Source: Candidatus Saccharibacteria bacterium UBA2951
GTDB lineage: Bacteria > Patescibacteriota > Saccharimonadia > Saccharimonadales > Saccharimonadaceae
Length of the DNA: 64,000 nucleotides
NCBI GenBank assembly: GCA_002348615.1
Contig: DEBR01000003.1
Span: 87,377 to 151,376, forward strand
Direction of reading: 5' to 3'
In this document: one piece after another, positions 36,787 through 44,756 of the stretch
Layout: every line of letters starts with the position of its first letter
How positions within the stretch are numbered: the stretch's first letter is position 1
The notes under the pieces: model-generated
Told to the model about the DNA's origin: nothing
The model's database searches: none
What the model saw: only the letters and a program-made list of their open reading frames with translations
Program-made: the position numbers and the translations under genes

Positions 36787-36815
36787 TTGACGAAAGCTCT
36801 AAAGCGTGCTAATCT
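36787..36815 (+). promoter_or_regulatory. Promoter of candidate RNA
   Basis: TTGACG (36787-36792), 17 bp spacer, TAATCT (36810-36815). It lies 21 bases before the start of divergent dprA and reads into the structured region. Confidence 0.65.
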
Positions 36816-36821
36816 AGTAAA

Positions 36822-37078
36822 GATTGATTGATTTCTGCGAGTTCAATCAAATGCACCTTATACCCCCTATTCTAACTTATGTTAGGGTGCGCGCAATGTG
36901 CGTTCGTGGTATTCTACCCTCCACCGCGAAAGCCGATAGAAAGCATTGTGTGCATACTAATCCCTTTGACCAGCGAGCAACTGCGTAAATACGAGTGGGC
37001 TACGCTTACCCTCACGGGTGGGTCGAAGGGTCAAATGGCGCCAGGTGATGCCCACCCTTACCTGGCGCCTTTTGATTT
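36822..37078 (+). ncRNA. Candidate structured non-coding RNA or leader
   Basis: About 255 bases between a promoter and a strong terminator, without a credible protein frame. Helices visible: GATTGA/TCAATC, CTAAC/GTTAG, CCCTTTGACC (36962-36971) with GGTCGAAGGG (37021-37030), and a terminator stem at 37037-37069. It does not contain the hallmark motifs of SRP, RNase P or tmRNA. It may act in trans, or as a leader for the membrane gene at 37149. Confidence 0.55.
37037..37078 (+). terminator. Terminator of candidate RNA
   Basis: The stem GGCGCCAGGT (37037-37046) pairs perfectly with ACCTGGCGCC (37060-37069), followed by TTTTGATTT. The loop holds CCCACCC (37051-37057), complementary to GGGTGGG at 37016-37022. 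Confidence 0.85.
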
Positions 37079-37148
37079 ATAATAAAAAGAGACGTTTCGG
37101 GCTTACTGAAGCGTGTGACCCCTCCCCAGAAAGGATGCGTTGTACTTG

Positions 37149-37394
37149 ATGGGCAAATTGAGGAACTTCGTCTGGCTGCGCTGGACACTGCTGCTTGAAT
37201 ATCCCAAACAGTTCCTTCTGATTCCTCTGTGGCTTCTCGTCGCCGGCCTAGTTCTGTTCGGACTCGGATTGACGTTCGACAACCCGTTCGCCATTATCGT
37301 TCTCGTGTATTCGGGGTACGCGATGTGGCTGATGTCCGTGATTAGCTTTGTGGTGGGCGTGTTGGTGCTTCGTCCGGACCAGGACGGAAAGTAG
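37149..37394 (+). CDS. Small two-helix membrane protein
   Basis: About 81 residues with a short basic N-terminus and two hydrophobic helices. Function unknown. The start is ATG at 37149 or TTG at 37140, the latter 4 bases after an AAAGGA. A hairpin (37405-37433) follows. It lies just after the candidate RNA and could be its target. Confidence 0.55.
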   Translation: MGKLRNFVWLRWTLLLEYPKQFLLIPLWLLVAGLVLFGLGLTFDNPFAIIVLVYSGYAMWLMSVISFVVGVLVLRPDQDGK

Positions 37395-37404
37395 AGGGAG
37401 GACC

Positions 37405-37433
37405 GGGGTGGCTGCTCGTCGAGCGGCCACCCC
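37405..37433 (+). terminator. Hairpin after the small membrane gene
   Basis: GGGGTGGC (37405-37412) pairs with GCCACCCC (37426-37433), with an inner GCTCG/CGAGC stem. There is no T-run, so termination is uncertain. Confidence 0.5.
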
Positions 37434-37449
37434 CTTCAATGTGTAATTA

Positions 37450-37486
37450 TGCCAAAAATCAAACGCCCGGCTCTTTTGGAGCCGGG
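37450..37486 (-). terminator. Terminator of minus-strand accessory pair
   Basis: CCCGGCTC (37466-37473) pairs with GAGCCGGG (37479-37486). On the minus strand it is followed by a T-rich tract (GTTTGATTTTT). Confidence 0.75.
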
Positions 37487-37501
37487 TCGTTCGACAGGTG
37501 G

Positions 37502-37867
37502 TTATTGACACTCGTGGATGCGCCGCCGAATACGGTGAAGCAGCTTCAGGAGCCGCCCGAGCTTGGTTCGCTCCAGGTCGATCGGCACGCAATACGGCGT
37601 GTCACCGTGCCAGCACCGCATGAGAGGCTGGCCGGTCGACGCATCCAGAAGAAAGTACCCCTTGCGGCTGAGCCAGTACGCGTCCGTCTTGTAGCGACGG
37701 AACAGGTTCCGGACAGTCGGTTGGGTGCCTCGTGTGAGTACGACCACCTTCTCGGTCTTGTAGTCGCCGCTGACGGACATTCCTCGAACTGCCCGACCTG
37801 CTTCGCTGCGGATCTGGTGGGCCAACGCCTGAGCGTCGGTGTTTCTGGTTTGAACCACTGACGTCAC
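37502..37867 (-). CDS. Hypothetical basic protein (accessory pair, gene 2)
   Basis: A basic protein of about 121 aa with no known family (LTRGTQPTVRNLFRRYKTDAYWLSRKGYFLLD). GTG at 37867 is preferred, 8 bases after the stop of the previous gene; the longer frame to 37933 overlaps that gene. GC-rich codon use. Followed by a terminator. Confidence 0.5.
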   Translation of the reverse strand: MTSVVQTRNTDAQALAHQIRSEAGRAVRGMSVSGDYKTEKVVVLTRGTQPTVRNLFRRYKTDAYWLSRKGYFLLDASTGQPLMRCWHGDTPYCVPIDLERTKLGRLLKLLHRIRRRIHECQ

Positions 37868-37874
37868 CGCTGAC

Positions 37875-38249
37875 CTACCAGCGCGCCGGCTTGGACATCT
37901 CGAACAGGATCTCGGTGATCCTGTCCATGCCATGCGGCGTACAGGCTTCGACCGGGAAGGTCGTTGCCGCCAGGGGCGACTCGCCGTCCACTAGCAAGTA
38001 GAAGCCGTCGTCGTCGCCGACGCACAGGCCGTCGAACGGACTGTCGAGGAGCGGCCACATGCGAACCGTCCTGTTGCGGCGGAGCAGCGCCTGCCACCAT
38101 CCGGACGGCCGGACGGCAGCGCGGTGCGCCTGAAGCGGGTGGTCGTGGAGCTGGTGACTGACGGCACTTCGAGCCGCTCGCCGAAGTAGGCTGAGCCGCA
38201 CCTCGTCCGCGGACGGAGGGTCGGTTAGAGCCGGCAGTGAAAGGTCCAT
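37875..38249 (-). CDS. Hypothetical protein (accessory pair, gene 1)
   Basis: A 124-aa soluble protein without recognised motifs. ATG at 38249 has GGGGA 6 bases upstream. High GC and Arg/Leu content set it apart from core genes. It forms an operon with the gene at 37502. Both might be recent arrivals. Confidence 0.55.
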   Translation of the reverse strand: MDLSLPALTDPPSADEVRLSLLRRAARSAVSHQLHDHPLQAHRAAVRPSGWWQALLRRNRTVRMWPLLDSPFDGLCVGDDDGFYLLVDGESPLAATTFPVEACTPHGMDRITEILFEMSKPARW

Positions 38250-38345
38250 CTAAGTCCCCAATCGGTTGTGTGTTCACCTGTCAAACTTCAACTTCGGTTC
38301 GAGCAGGCATGGATGATGTTGCTGTAACGCGAAATCTAGGGCGTA

Positions 38346-38933
38346 CTATACGGTTTGGTCAGGATGGTTGTCAATAAGGGTGAAGCTGGTATGCAAGTGG
38401 TTGTCCCGGGCGAATTCGTGAATGCATTCGATAAGCTTTGGAAGCAGCGTCGATTCGAATGCCTTATACTCCTCGGTGCTAAACCGTCCGAGAACGAAAT
38501 CGACGTCGCCCATGACCGCTCGCTGCTCGTTCGCAACGCCGACCCTTAAGCGTGCCGAAGCTTCACCACCGTGTTGGTTGACCGACTTTATGCCGTTGTT
38601 GCCGGCGTCGCTACCGCCAAGGCGGCTGCGAATGGTGCCGAATGGCAGTGCCAGTTCGTCATGAATAACCAAGGTGTCGTGCGGGTCGACCTTGTAAAAG
38701 TCGACGATTGCCCGGTAGCTACGACCAGAGTCGTTATAGAAGGTCTGGGGTTTGACGAGCAATACTTTTTCGCCATCTACGTTCACCTCGGCCACCTGCG
38801 CGGAAAATTTCGAAGTATCCTTGAACTGCACTCCCTGCTCTATCGCGAACGCATCCAGCGTCAAGAAGCCGGTGTTATGCCGGGTTTCAGTGTACTTTTC
38901 GCCGGGATTTCCAAGACCAAAAACGATTTTCAT
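38346..38933 (-). CDS. pth: Peptidyl-tRNA hydrolase
   Basis: Recycles peptidyl-tRNAs that drop off the ribosome. N9 and the catalytic H19 lie in GLGNPGEKYTETRHNTGF; further conserved blocks are KPQTFYNDSG, HDELALPFG and GSDAGNNGIKSV. The start is set at 38933 (MKIVFGLGNPG). TATACT (38945-38950, complement) ends 11 bases before it. About 195 aa, the usual size. Confidence 0.95.
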   Translation of the reverse strand: MKIVFGLGNPGEKYTETRHNTGFLTLDAFAIEQGVQFKDTSKFSAQVAEVNVDGEKVLLVKPQTFYNDSGRSYRAIVDFYKVDPHDTLVIHDELALPFGTIRSRLGGSDAGNNGIKSVNQHGGEASARLRVGVANEQRAVMGDVDFVLGRFSTEEYKAFESTLLPKLIECIHEFARDNHLHTSFTLIDNHPDQTV

Positions 38934-38955
38934 ATCTGTTAGCCAGTATAAACTA

Positions 38956-38984
38956 TTGACAAAGATAAGCAATAGTGTTATTAT
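38956..38984 (+). promoter_or_regulatory. Near-consensus promoter of the gene at 39031
   Basis: TTGACA (38956-38961), 17 bp spacer, TATTAT (38979-38984). One of the best sigma-70-like promoters in the window, overlapping the promoter region of divergent pth. Confidence 0.75.
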
Positions 38985-39030
38985 GAAGATTGGACACTCT
39001 CACTTCCCCTATAGAGATTGGAGTCCACGC

Positions 39031-39372
39031 ATGTCGAACAAGTCGGTGTATGAGACTGGCAAGTTCCGTTTTACGCTCGGGATGATCGGGGTGGCAGCTG
39101 TGCTGCTGTCGCTGGTCGCCGTTACTGGCTATTTCCTGATGATAGGAGACAGCTGGTACAAGATGGTGTTCGCGCAGGCCGTGATTCTCGGCATCGCGTA
39201 CGTCCTTCTGAAGACGGCTCGTGGAAGTCAGCGTCGTGCGTTTGCACGCGTCACTTCCGGTGTCCCTTCCCCTGCACCGGCGGCTGCTGTTCGGCCGGTG
39301 CAAGAGGCATGGTTCGTCCACAAGGGCGAGCGTGTGCCTCTCGGCGAGGCGTTCGATCGTCTGCTCGGCTGA
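39031..39372 (+). CDS. Small membrane protein
   Basis: A 113-residue protein with two membrane helices (about 15-35 and 42-60) and a soluble C-terminal tail (WFVHKGERVPLGEAFDRLLG). Function unknown. ATG at 39031 has GGAG 7 bases upstream. Its own promoter and a strong 3' hairpin make it a single-gene unit. GC-rich codons. Confidence 0.6.
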   Translation: MSNKSVYETGKFRFTLGMIGVAAVLLSLVAVTGYFLMIGDSWYKMVFAQAVILGIAYVLLKTARGSQRRAFARVTSGVPSPAPAAAVRPVQEAWFVHKGERVPLGEAFDRLLG

Positions 39373-39387
39373 TTCGAGCCCTCGCCA

Positions 39388-39431
39388 GCCCCGTCCTCCT
39401 TCCGCTCTTACCAGCGGTCGGAGGACGGGGC
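39388..39431. terminator. Strong hairpin between convergent genes
   Basis: GCCCCGTCCTCC (39388-39399) pairs perfectly with GGAGGACGGGGC (39420-39431), with an inner CCGCT/AGCGG stem. T-runs are weak on both sides. It separates the small membrane gene from der. Confidence 0.65.
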
Positions 39432-39441
39432 ACTACTTCTT

Positions 39442-40836
39442 TCAGGCCTCTTTTTTAGATTTATTGATCGGATCTTTGCCGTCAGCGATACGCTGGCGGT
39501 TTTCTTTGATCTGCTTTTCGTCCCTAAAGCTGAACTTAATCGGCGTACCGGAATAATCATAGGCTTCGCGCACCAGGCGTTCCAGATACCGCTTGTAGCT
39601 CCAGTGTACGAACTTAAGGTTGCTGCCGTGAATGACGAACCATGGAGGGCTCGTATCGGTCTGCACCATGTAGCGTAGTTTCGGGTGGGTGTTCTTGAGC
39701 CCGGCCGGTGGGTGACGGTCGATGGCTTTTTGCAGCAGGTCGTTCAGCACGCGGGTTTTAGTTACTTGCTTGCGTCGTTTGTCGATGTCGGTAACAAGGT
39801 CGAACAGTTTGGTGACGTTCTGACCGGTGACACTGGAGGTAAAGATAAGTGGTGCCCACGGGGTGAATTTGAAGTTGTAGCTGATCTTTGGCGCCAAGGT
39901 GTCACGGGTATAGGCGTCCTTGCCTTCAACGCTGTCCCACTTGGACACGACGATAACGAGGCCTTTGCCCGCTTCAGAAATGATACCGGCCAGGCGCTGG
40001 TCAAGCTGCGTGTTCAGTTCATTCACATCCATAAGCAGCAGACAGATGTCTGATTCTTCGATTGCCTGCAGGGTGCGAAGCACGCTGAACTTTTCGATTC
40101 CTACCTCTTGCTTACCCTGCCGACGAATACCGGCGGTATCGAGTAGCTCGATAGTGCGCTGGTGGTAATTGATCTGTACGCGGTTGACATCACGCGTTGT
40201 GCCAGCGACGTTGGCCACGATAGCCTGCTGCTTGCCGGCGAGACGGTTGAACAGGTTACTTTTACCGACATTCGGTCGGCCGATGAGTGCTACCCGCAGC
40301 ACATCATCGGCTTCACGCTCACGAGCTGGCGGCACGAGCCCTGCGATAGAATCAAGGAGTTCGGAAATGCCCTGATTATGTTCGGCGCTGGTGCGAATGA
40401 TGGTTGAAATGCCGAACCGTTTGAATTCGTCGTCTGGCAGGCTTCCCTTTAAATCCGCCTTGTTGGTGACAAGAATGACGGGCTTTTTGCTTTTTAGCGC
40501 CTTCTTGGCGACGGTGCGTTCTTCGTCACCTGGGTGCTGGGTGGTGTCGACGACGACGAGAATGACATCGGCGGCGTCGGCGGCTTCATCGATCTGGTCC
40601 TGAATGCTGGCTTCGAATTCGTCCTCGGGATTCTTAAGGCCTGCAGTGTCGACCAGCCAAAATTGAGCTTCGGAGCCTTCGTTCCGGTACGTTACCTTGC
40701 CAATGACGTTGTCGCGTGTCGTACCGGCTTCTCTGGCGACTACAGCTTGCTGGGATTTTACGAGACGATTAAAAAGCGAGCTTTTGCCCGCGTTGGCACG
40801 GCCGATAATCGCCACGGTAGGAAGTTTGGTCGCCAT
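39442..40836 (-). CDS. der: GTPase Der (EngA)
   Basis: A double GTPase needed for 50S ribosome assembly, 464 aa. First G domain: GRANAGKSSLFNRL, DTAGL, TNKAD. Second: GRPNVGKSNLFNRL, DTAGIRRQGK. A KH-like domain follows (about 350-440). The second G4 motif reads SKWD where NKWD is usual. TATAAT (40847-40852, complement) lies 10 bases before the ATG. Confidence 0.95.
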   Translation of the reverse strand: MATKLPTVAIIGRANAGKSSLFNRLVKSQQAVVAREAGTTRDNVIGKVTYRNEGSEAQFWLVDTAGLKNPEDEFEASIQDQIDEAADAADVILVVVDTTQHPGDEERTVAKKALKSKKPVILVTNKADLKGSLPDDEFKRFGISTIIRTSAEHNQGISELLDSIAGLVPPAREREADDVLRVALIGRPNVGKSNLFNRLAGKQQAIVANVAGTTRDVNRVQINYHQRTIELLDTAGIRRQGKQEVGIEKFSVLRTLQAIEESDICLLLMDVNELNTQLDQRLAGIISEAGKGLVIVVSKWDSVEGKDAYTRDTLAPKISYNFKFTPWAPLIFTSSVTGQNVTKLFDLVTDIDKRRKQVTKTRVLNDLLQKAIDRHPPAGLKNTHPKLRYMVQTDTSPPWFVIHGSNLKFVHWSYKRYLERLVREAYDYSGTPIKFSFRDEKQIKENRQRIADGKDPINKSKKEA

Positions 40837-40902
40837 AACTAGGGATATTATAACAGAGGTAATACAGATTAGCGAGCATGAGCGATATGACGTGTACCTT
40901 GC

Positions 40903-41592
40903 TTAGTCCTTGCTGGTAAGTTCGCGCGTCTGACCGCTTTCAAGGCCGATCACGGAGTACGGACCAAAATTCGTTCGATGGAGCGACGTTACCGCGTACC
41001 CGAGGGCCGCGAACGTGCGGCGGATTTGACGGTTGCGACCTTCGCTCATGGTGACGACCCAGTTCTTACGCTCGTCGCCGATACGCTCAAGTGCCAGCTG
41101 ACTGGTGCCATCACCTATTTCAACGCCGTAATCGGCGATCATTTGCTGGTGGAGCGGCTCTAGAGGCTTGTCTAAACTCACGTGATAGACCTTTACTTTT
41201 CTAAACGACGGGTGTGTCATTCGGTGTGCGAAATCGCCATCGTTGGTGAGCAGTAACAGTCCGGAACTGTCTTTGTCGAGTCGACCGACCGGCTTAAGAG
41301 CGGTCATGTCCAGGGGTAGCAGGTCGTAAATCGTAGGGTTTTCGCCCTGTGCCTTGCGGGAGCAGACATATCCGACAGGCTTGTTAAGCAGAACGTACCG
41401 AAGATCGGTCTCGCTCGTTAGTGGTTTCCCGTTTACGATGACGGTGTCACCGCCGTGTACCTGGGATCCAAGAACAGCCACCGCACCGTTAACGGTTACG
41501 CTACCCTTCTCTATTAGTTCATCCGCCTCACGGCGAGACACGCCCAGGTGGAGGGCGAGGTACTTATTTAAGCGGGTCGGTTCGTTGGTCAC
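40903..41592 (-). CDS. RsuA/RluB-family pseudouridine synthase
   Basis: Modifies rRNA uridines. A 229-aa protein with an N-terminal S4 RNA-binding domain (RLNKYLALHLGVSRREADELI) and the catalytic motif GRLDKDSSGLLLLTNDG, with Asp as nucleophile, then EGRNRQIRRTFAALG. Whether it acts on 16S or 23S rRNA cannot be told. The start is GTG; TATACT (41599-41604, complement) ends 6 bases before it, so the message is leaderless. Confidence 0.92.
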   Translation of the reverse strand: MTNEPTRLNKYLALHLGVSRREADELIEKGSVTVNGAVAVLGSQVHGGDTVIVNGKPLTSETDLRYVLLNKPVGYVCSRKAQGENPTIYDLLPLDMTALKPVGRLDKDSSGLLLLTNDGDFAHRMTHPSFRKVKVYHVSLDKPLEPLHQQMIADYGVEIGDGTSQLALERIGDERKNWVVTMSEGRNRQIRRTFAALGYAVTSLHRTNFGPYSVIGLESGQTRELTSKD

Positions 41593-41622
41593 CAGTCAAG
41601 TATAGCAAGCGAACGACAAAGT

Positions 41623-42549
41623 CTATTGTCGTGGGGTTTCTTCGAATGAAACGCTGGATGGCATATCCGTCGGCTTCGGTGCAGGTGGGTTCTCAGGAGT
41701 GTCTGCTGCAGGTTGCGGTTGGCTAGGCGCAGGAATCGGCGGTGCCGGTGGCGCGACTGGAGCAGCTGGAGGAGCCAAATCGGGCTCTTCTGTCGTGTTG
41801 CCCAGTTCTTTGTCCATCAGGCTGCCGATTGGTTCGGCTGGGTCTTCAGGGCGTTCAAGCGGTTGAATAATGCGGTCAGCTAACCCGGCTGGCCGGGCGG
41901 TTGAGAATGGCGCGGTTGGTTGTGGCAGCGTCGTGGCAGATGGTTGCTGAGGGGCAGCCGGCGCTACAGGGGCAACTGGTGCGACAGGCTGTTGGGGCTG
42001 GACTACTGGGGCTGGAGCTGCTGGTTGAGGTACAGCGACAGGTGCAGGCGCGACAGGTTGCGGAGCAGGAGCTGGGGCGGCAGCCGGAACTGCAGGTCGC
42101 GGTGGAACGGTCGTCGCAGCTGGTCGTGGCACGGCCGATGGCGCGTTAGAGCCAAAAGCGTTGGCTCCCGGCAAACTTGGAGCGTCACCAAGGACTTCGT
42201 GCACCGTGCGGACGACATCCTCGATACCGACCTGGCTTTTAACCAGGTAACGGTCGGCACCCAATTGCTCACCGCGTTGACGCTGGTCTTCGCTGGAAAG
42301 CGCGGTCATCATAATGACCTTAATGTTCTTGGTTTCGGTGGTTGAACGTAGAATGTCGAGCATATCAAAGCCCGAGATCTTTGGCATCATGACGTCGCTG
42401 ACAATCAGGTCGGGACGGTCTTTTATAGCCATGGCAAGCGCTTCTTCGCCGTCGCCAGCAGAAACGATGTCATAGCCTTCGGCAAGGAGCCTCACCCCAT
42501 ATATTTCGCGAAGACTCTTGTCGTCTTCTACCAGTAGTATCTTTGCCAT
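41623..42549 (-). CDS. Response regulator with Pro/Ala-rich tail
   Basis: Receiver domain at residues 1-125 with D9/D10 and phospho-acceptor D52. It is followed by about 180 residues of Pro/Ala/Gln/Val-rich low complexity and no DNA-binding domain. The upstream kinase gene (42594) ends in a similar tail. TACAAT lies 9 bases before the ATG. The tail may be a scaffold or localisation segment. Confidence 0.85.
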   Translation of the reverse strand: MAKILLVEDDKSLREIYGVRLLAEGYDIVSAGDGEEALAMAIKDRPDLIVSDVMMPKISGFDMLDILRSTTETKNIKVIMMTALSSEDQRQRGEQLGADRYLVKSQVGIEDVVRTVHEVLGDAPSLPGANAFGSNAPSAVPRPAATTVPPRPAVPAAAPAPAPQPVAPAPVAVPQPAAPAPVVQPQQPVAPVAPVAPAAPQQPSATTLPQPTAPFSTARPAGLADRIIQPLERPEDPAEPIGSLMDKELGNTTEEPDLAPPAAPVAPPAPPIPAPSQPQPAADTPENPPAPKPTDMPSSVSFEETPRQ

Positions 42550-42593
42550 ATTGCCCTTATTGTACCCGCTCCCTTTTTAAATTGCCATACCGG

Positions 42594-44561
42594 TTATGGT
42601 TGTTTCGAATCAGTCGGTCCGCGCACTGGAATTTGGATTGGTGCCCGAGGTTGCGTATAGGCGGTCGGGTTTTGTTCTAACTGAGTAAGCGGAACGTTGG
42701 CTGGCGGCTGCGGAGTCACCGGTTGAACGGGCTGCACTGGCTGTTGCGGCTGTGTAGGAGTAGGCGTTGGTGCGACAGGTTGTGGTGCTGGGACAGGCGC
42801 TGATGCTACAGGTGGCGGAGACGGTTGTGGCAATGCCTGGGAGGCGGGTACGGCAGGCTCTGCAGGTGGTACGAAGGCTGGAGCCGGGGTTTTAGTCGGT
42901 TGTGCGGCGGCAGATTCTTCGGCCATCTGCTTGGCAGCGGTGGCTGCTTCCATGAGTCGCTGGGCTTCGGTGTGGTCGATTCGCGGCAGATCAACGTAAA
43001 ACGTACTCCCCTTTTTGTACTCGCTCTCAACGCGTATTTGGCCACCCATCAATTCGGCAAGTCGGCGGCAAAGATAGAGTCCTAAGCCGGTACCGCCGAT
43101 TTCGCGCGTGTCGCTGTTGTCGACACGGTAGAACTTTTGAAACAGGTGCGGTATGTCTTCGGTAGGTATGCCGATACCGCTGTCCTGGACGCTGATCGTC
43201 ACCTTCGTCTCGTCACCGCCGACGTCGATAATCACGTCACCCTGCGGGGTGTATTTGATGGCGTTTTCAACTAGATTGGCAATGACCTCACGCAGGTGGT
43301 CATTGTCGACGTGCGCATAGTATACGGGAGCTATTTGCCGTTCAGGCGAATCACCTTCCGGCAAGGGTTTATATAGGAACCGCAGGCCTTTTTCGACTGC
43401 TTTCGGCTTCAGGCCTTCGGCGACATCCCCGACGAACTCAACAATATCGACGACGCTTGGGTCGTTCGTCATGCGGCCATCTTCGGCCTTTGACACGTCT
43501 AGGAGGTCTTGGAATAGTCGTCCGAGGTGCTTGGCCGCAGCTTGGGCTTTTTCGACGTAGTCGCGGGCTTTGTCGTCTATTGTGGCGGTGGCCGGGTTCA
43601 GTACAAGCCCCAAATACCCTTCGATACTTGCCACCGGCGTACGCATCTCATGGCTGGCCGTACTGATAAACTCGGCTTGTTCACGTTCCTCGGATTTTTC
43701 TTTGGTCATGTCACGAAATACCATAATGGCGCCGGTACTGGGACGGCCGAGCGGTGATACGATGAGCGACAGGAGTACCTTTTTGCCGCCCTCAGTCATG
43801 ACTGAAAAATCTTCCGAATGAACTTCTTGTTCGGTGACAAGCACCTGTTGTACCGGGTCGACCTCTGGTGTCAGTGGTTTGTCGGATTTGTCGTTCAGTT
43901 TGATGACCGATTTATAGCTTAAACCGACCGCATCTTCCTGACCCCACCCTATGATGCGCTGAGCAGCCGGGTTGATGAGTTGGATGACACCCTGTTTGTC
44001 TACTAATATCACGCCGTCGTTGATGGCGTTTATGACGGTCTCGGACTTATTGGCTTCGTGACTAAGCTCGCTAGCCAGTTCTTTGTACGCCTTGGCCTGC
44101 TGCACCTCTTTGGCAGAACGGGAATGCCAAATGATAAAGCTAGCTACAAGTGGCGCCACCGAGGCGAGCGACGCGATAATGAGAGAATCTGGCGACACGT
44201 GGCGTAGATACGCGTACGCGTCGTACCCGGCAACAAGCAGTAGTATGAGCGCGAACCCCTTCCAGCCGAACACCCCTGCGAACACCCCGACTGCGATCCA
44301 CAAGCCGATGAACGGCGAGTTTGATTCACCGGTAAAGAATACGATCGACGCTGTCGTAAGGACTAATAGCGCGTAAACGATAAACGTCGACGTGCCAACC
44401 GCGTTCTGGGGCGGTTTCAGGTAAAGTGCCAGTGCCACGACGAACGTTATACCCGCGGCCACCGCGCTGACCAGGCCAATCGGAAACAGTACGACAAGGT
44501 CCGCATTTGGTATGACGAACGATAGTGCGTAGAGTGACACGACGACAGCCGAAACAAACAT
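42594..44561 (-). CDS. Membrane PAS histidine kinase with Pro-rich tail
   Basis: A 655-aa kinase. The N-terminus has five or six membrane helices (about 1-150), then a PAS domain (about 170-275), HisKA with STASHEMRTPVASI, and HATPase_c with the N box IANLVENAIKYTP and G boxes DSGIGIP and GGTGLGLYLCRRL. The tail (about 550-655) is Pro/Gln/Ala-rich. The frame stays open upstream of 44561 without ATG/GTG/TTG, and the true start might be an unusual codon. Pairs with the regulator at 41623. Confidence 0.88.
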   Translation of the reverse strand: MFVSAVVVSLYALSFVIPNADLVVLFPIGLVSAVAAGITFVVALALYLKPPQNAVGTSTFIVYALLVLTTASIVFFTGESNSPFIGLWIAVGVFAGVFGWKGFALILLLVAGYDAYAYLRHVSPDSLIIASLASVAPLVASFIIWHSRSAKEVQQAKAYKELASELSHEANKSETVINAINDGVILVDKQGVIQLINPAAQRIIGWGQEDAVGLSYKSVIKLNDKSDKPLTPEVDPVQQVLVTEQEVHSEDFSVMTEGGKKVLLSLIVSPLGRPSTGAIMVFRDMTKEKSEEREQAEFISTASHEMRTPVASIEGYLGLVLNPATATIDDKARDYVEKAQAAAKHLGRLFQDLLDVSKAEDGRMTNDPSVVDIVEFVGDVAEGLKPKAVEKGLRFLYKPLPEGDSPERQIAPVYYAHVDNDHLREVIANLVENAIKYTPQGDVIIDVGGDETKVTISVQDSGIGIPTEDIPHLFQKFYRVDNSDTREIGGTGLGLYLCRRLAELMGGQIRVESEYKKGSTFYVDLPRIDHTEAQRLMEAATAAKQMAEESAAAQPTKTPAPAFVPPAEPAVPASQALPQPSPPPVASAPVPAPQPVAPTPTPTQPQQPVQPVQPVTPQPPANVPLTQLEQNPTAYTQPRAPIQIPVRGPTDSKQP

Positions 44562-44756
44562 CGTTGCCTCGGTAATGCGGCGATGCCAGAAGCGTGTCAG
44601 CGTAATCGGTTGGATAAGTCCTTGCCCCCTAGTTTGTAATCTGGCTTCATTATGGCAAATTTGGCTACAACGAGCAATAAAGCGTAGGCAATAAAAACAC
44701 TATTGTTTTAGCGTGGTTTGGGAGTATGATGAAAGCACACCCGATTGAGAGACGGT

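Noticed and set aside
36822..37078. The structured RNA as tmRNA, RNase P RNA or SRP RNA
   Set aside because: No tRNA-like ends or tag frame, no GAGGAAAGTC-type RNase P core, and no SRP GGAA-tetraloop domain could be found.
36879..37082. A 67-codon frame over the candidate RNA
   Set aside because: The terminator hairpin lies inside it, it has no SD, and its amino acid sequence shows no protein-like pattern.
38752..39030. N-terminal extension of the small membrane gene at 39031
   Set aside because: It runs antisense through pth and past the gene's own promoter; the SD is in front of 39031.
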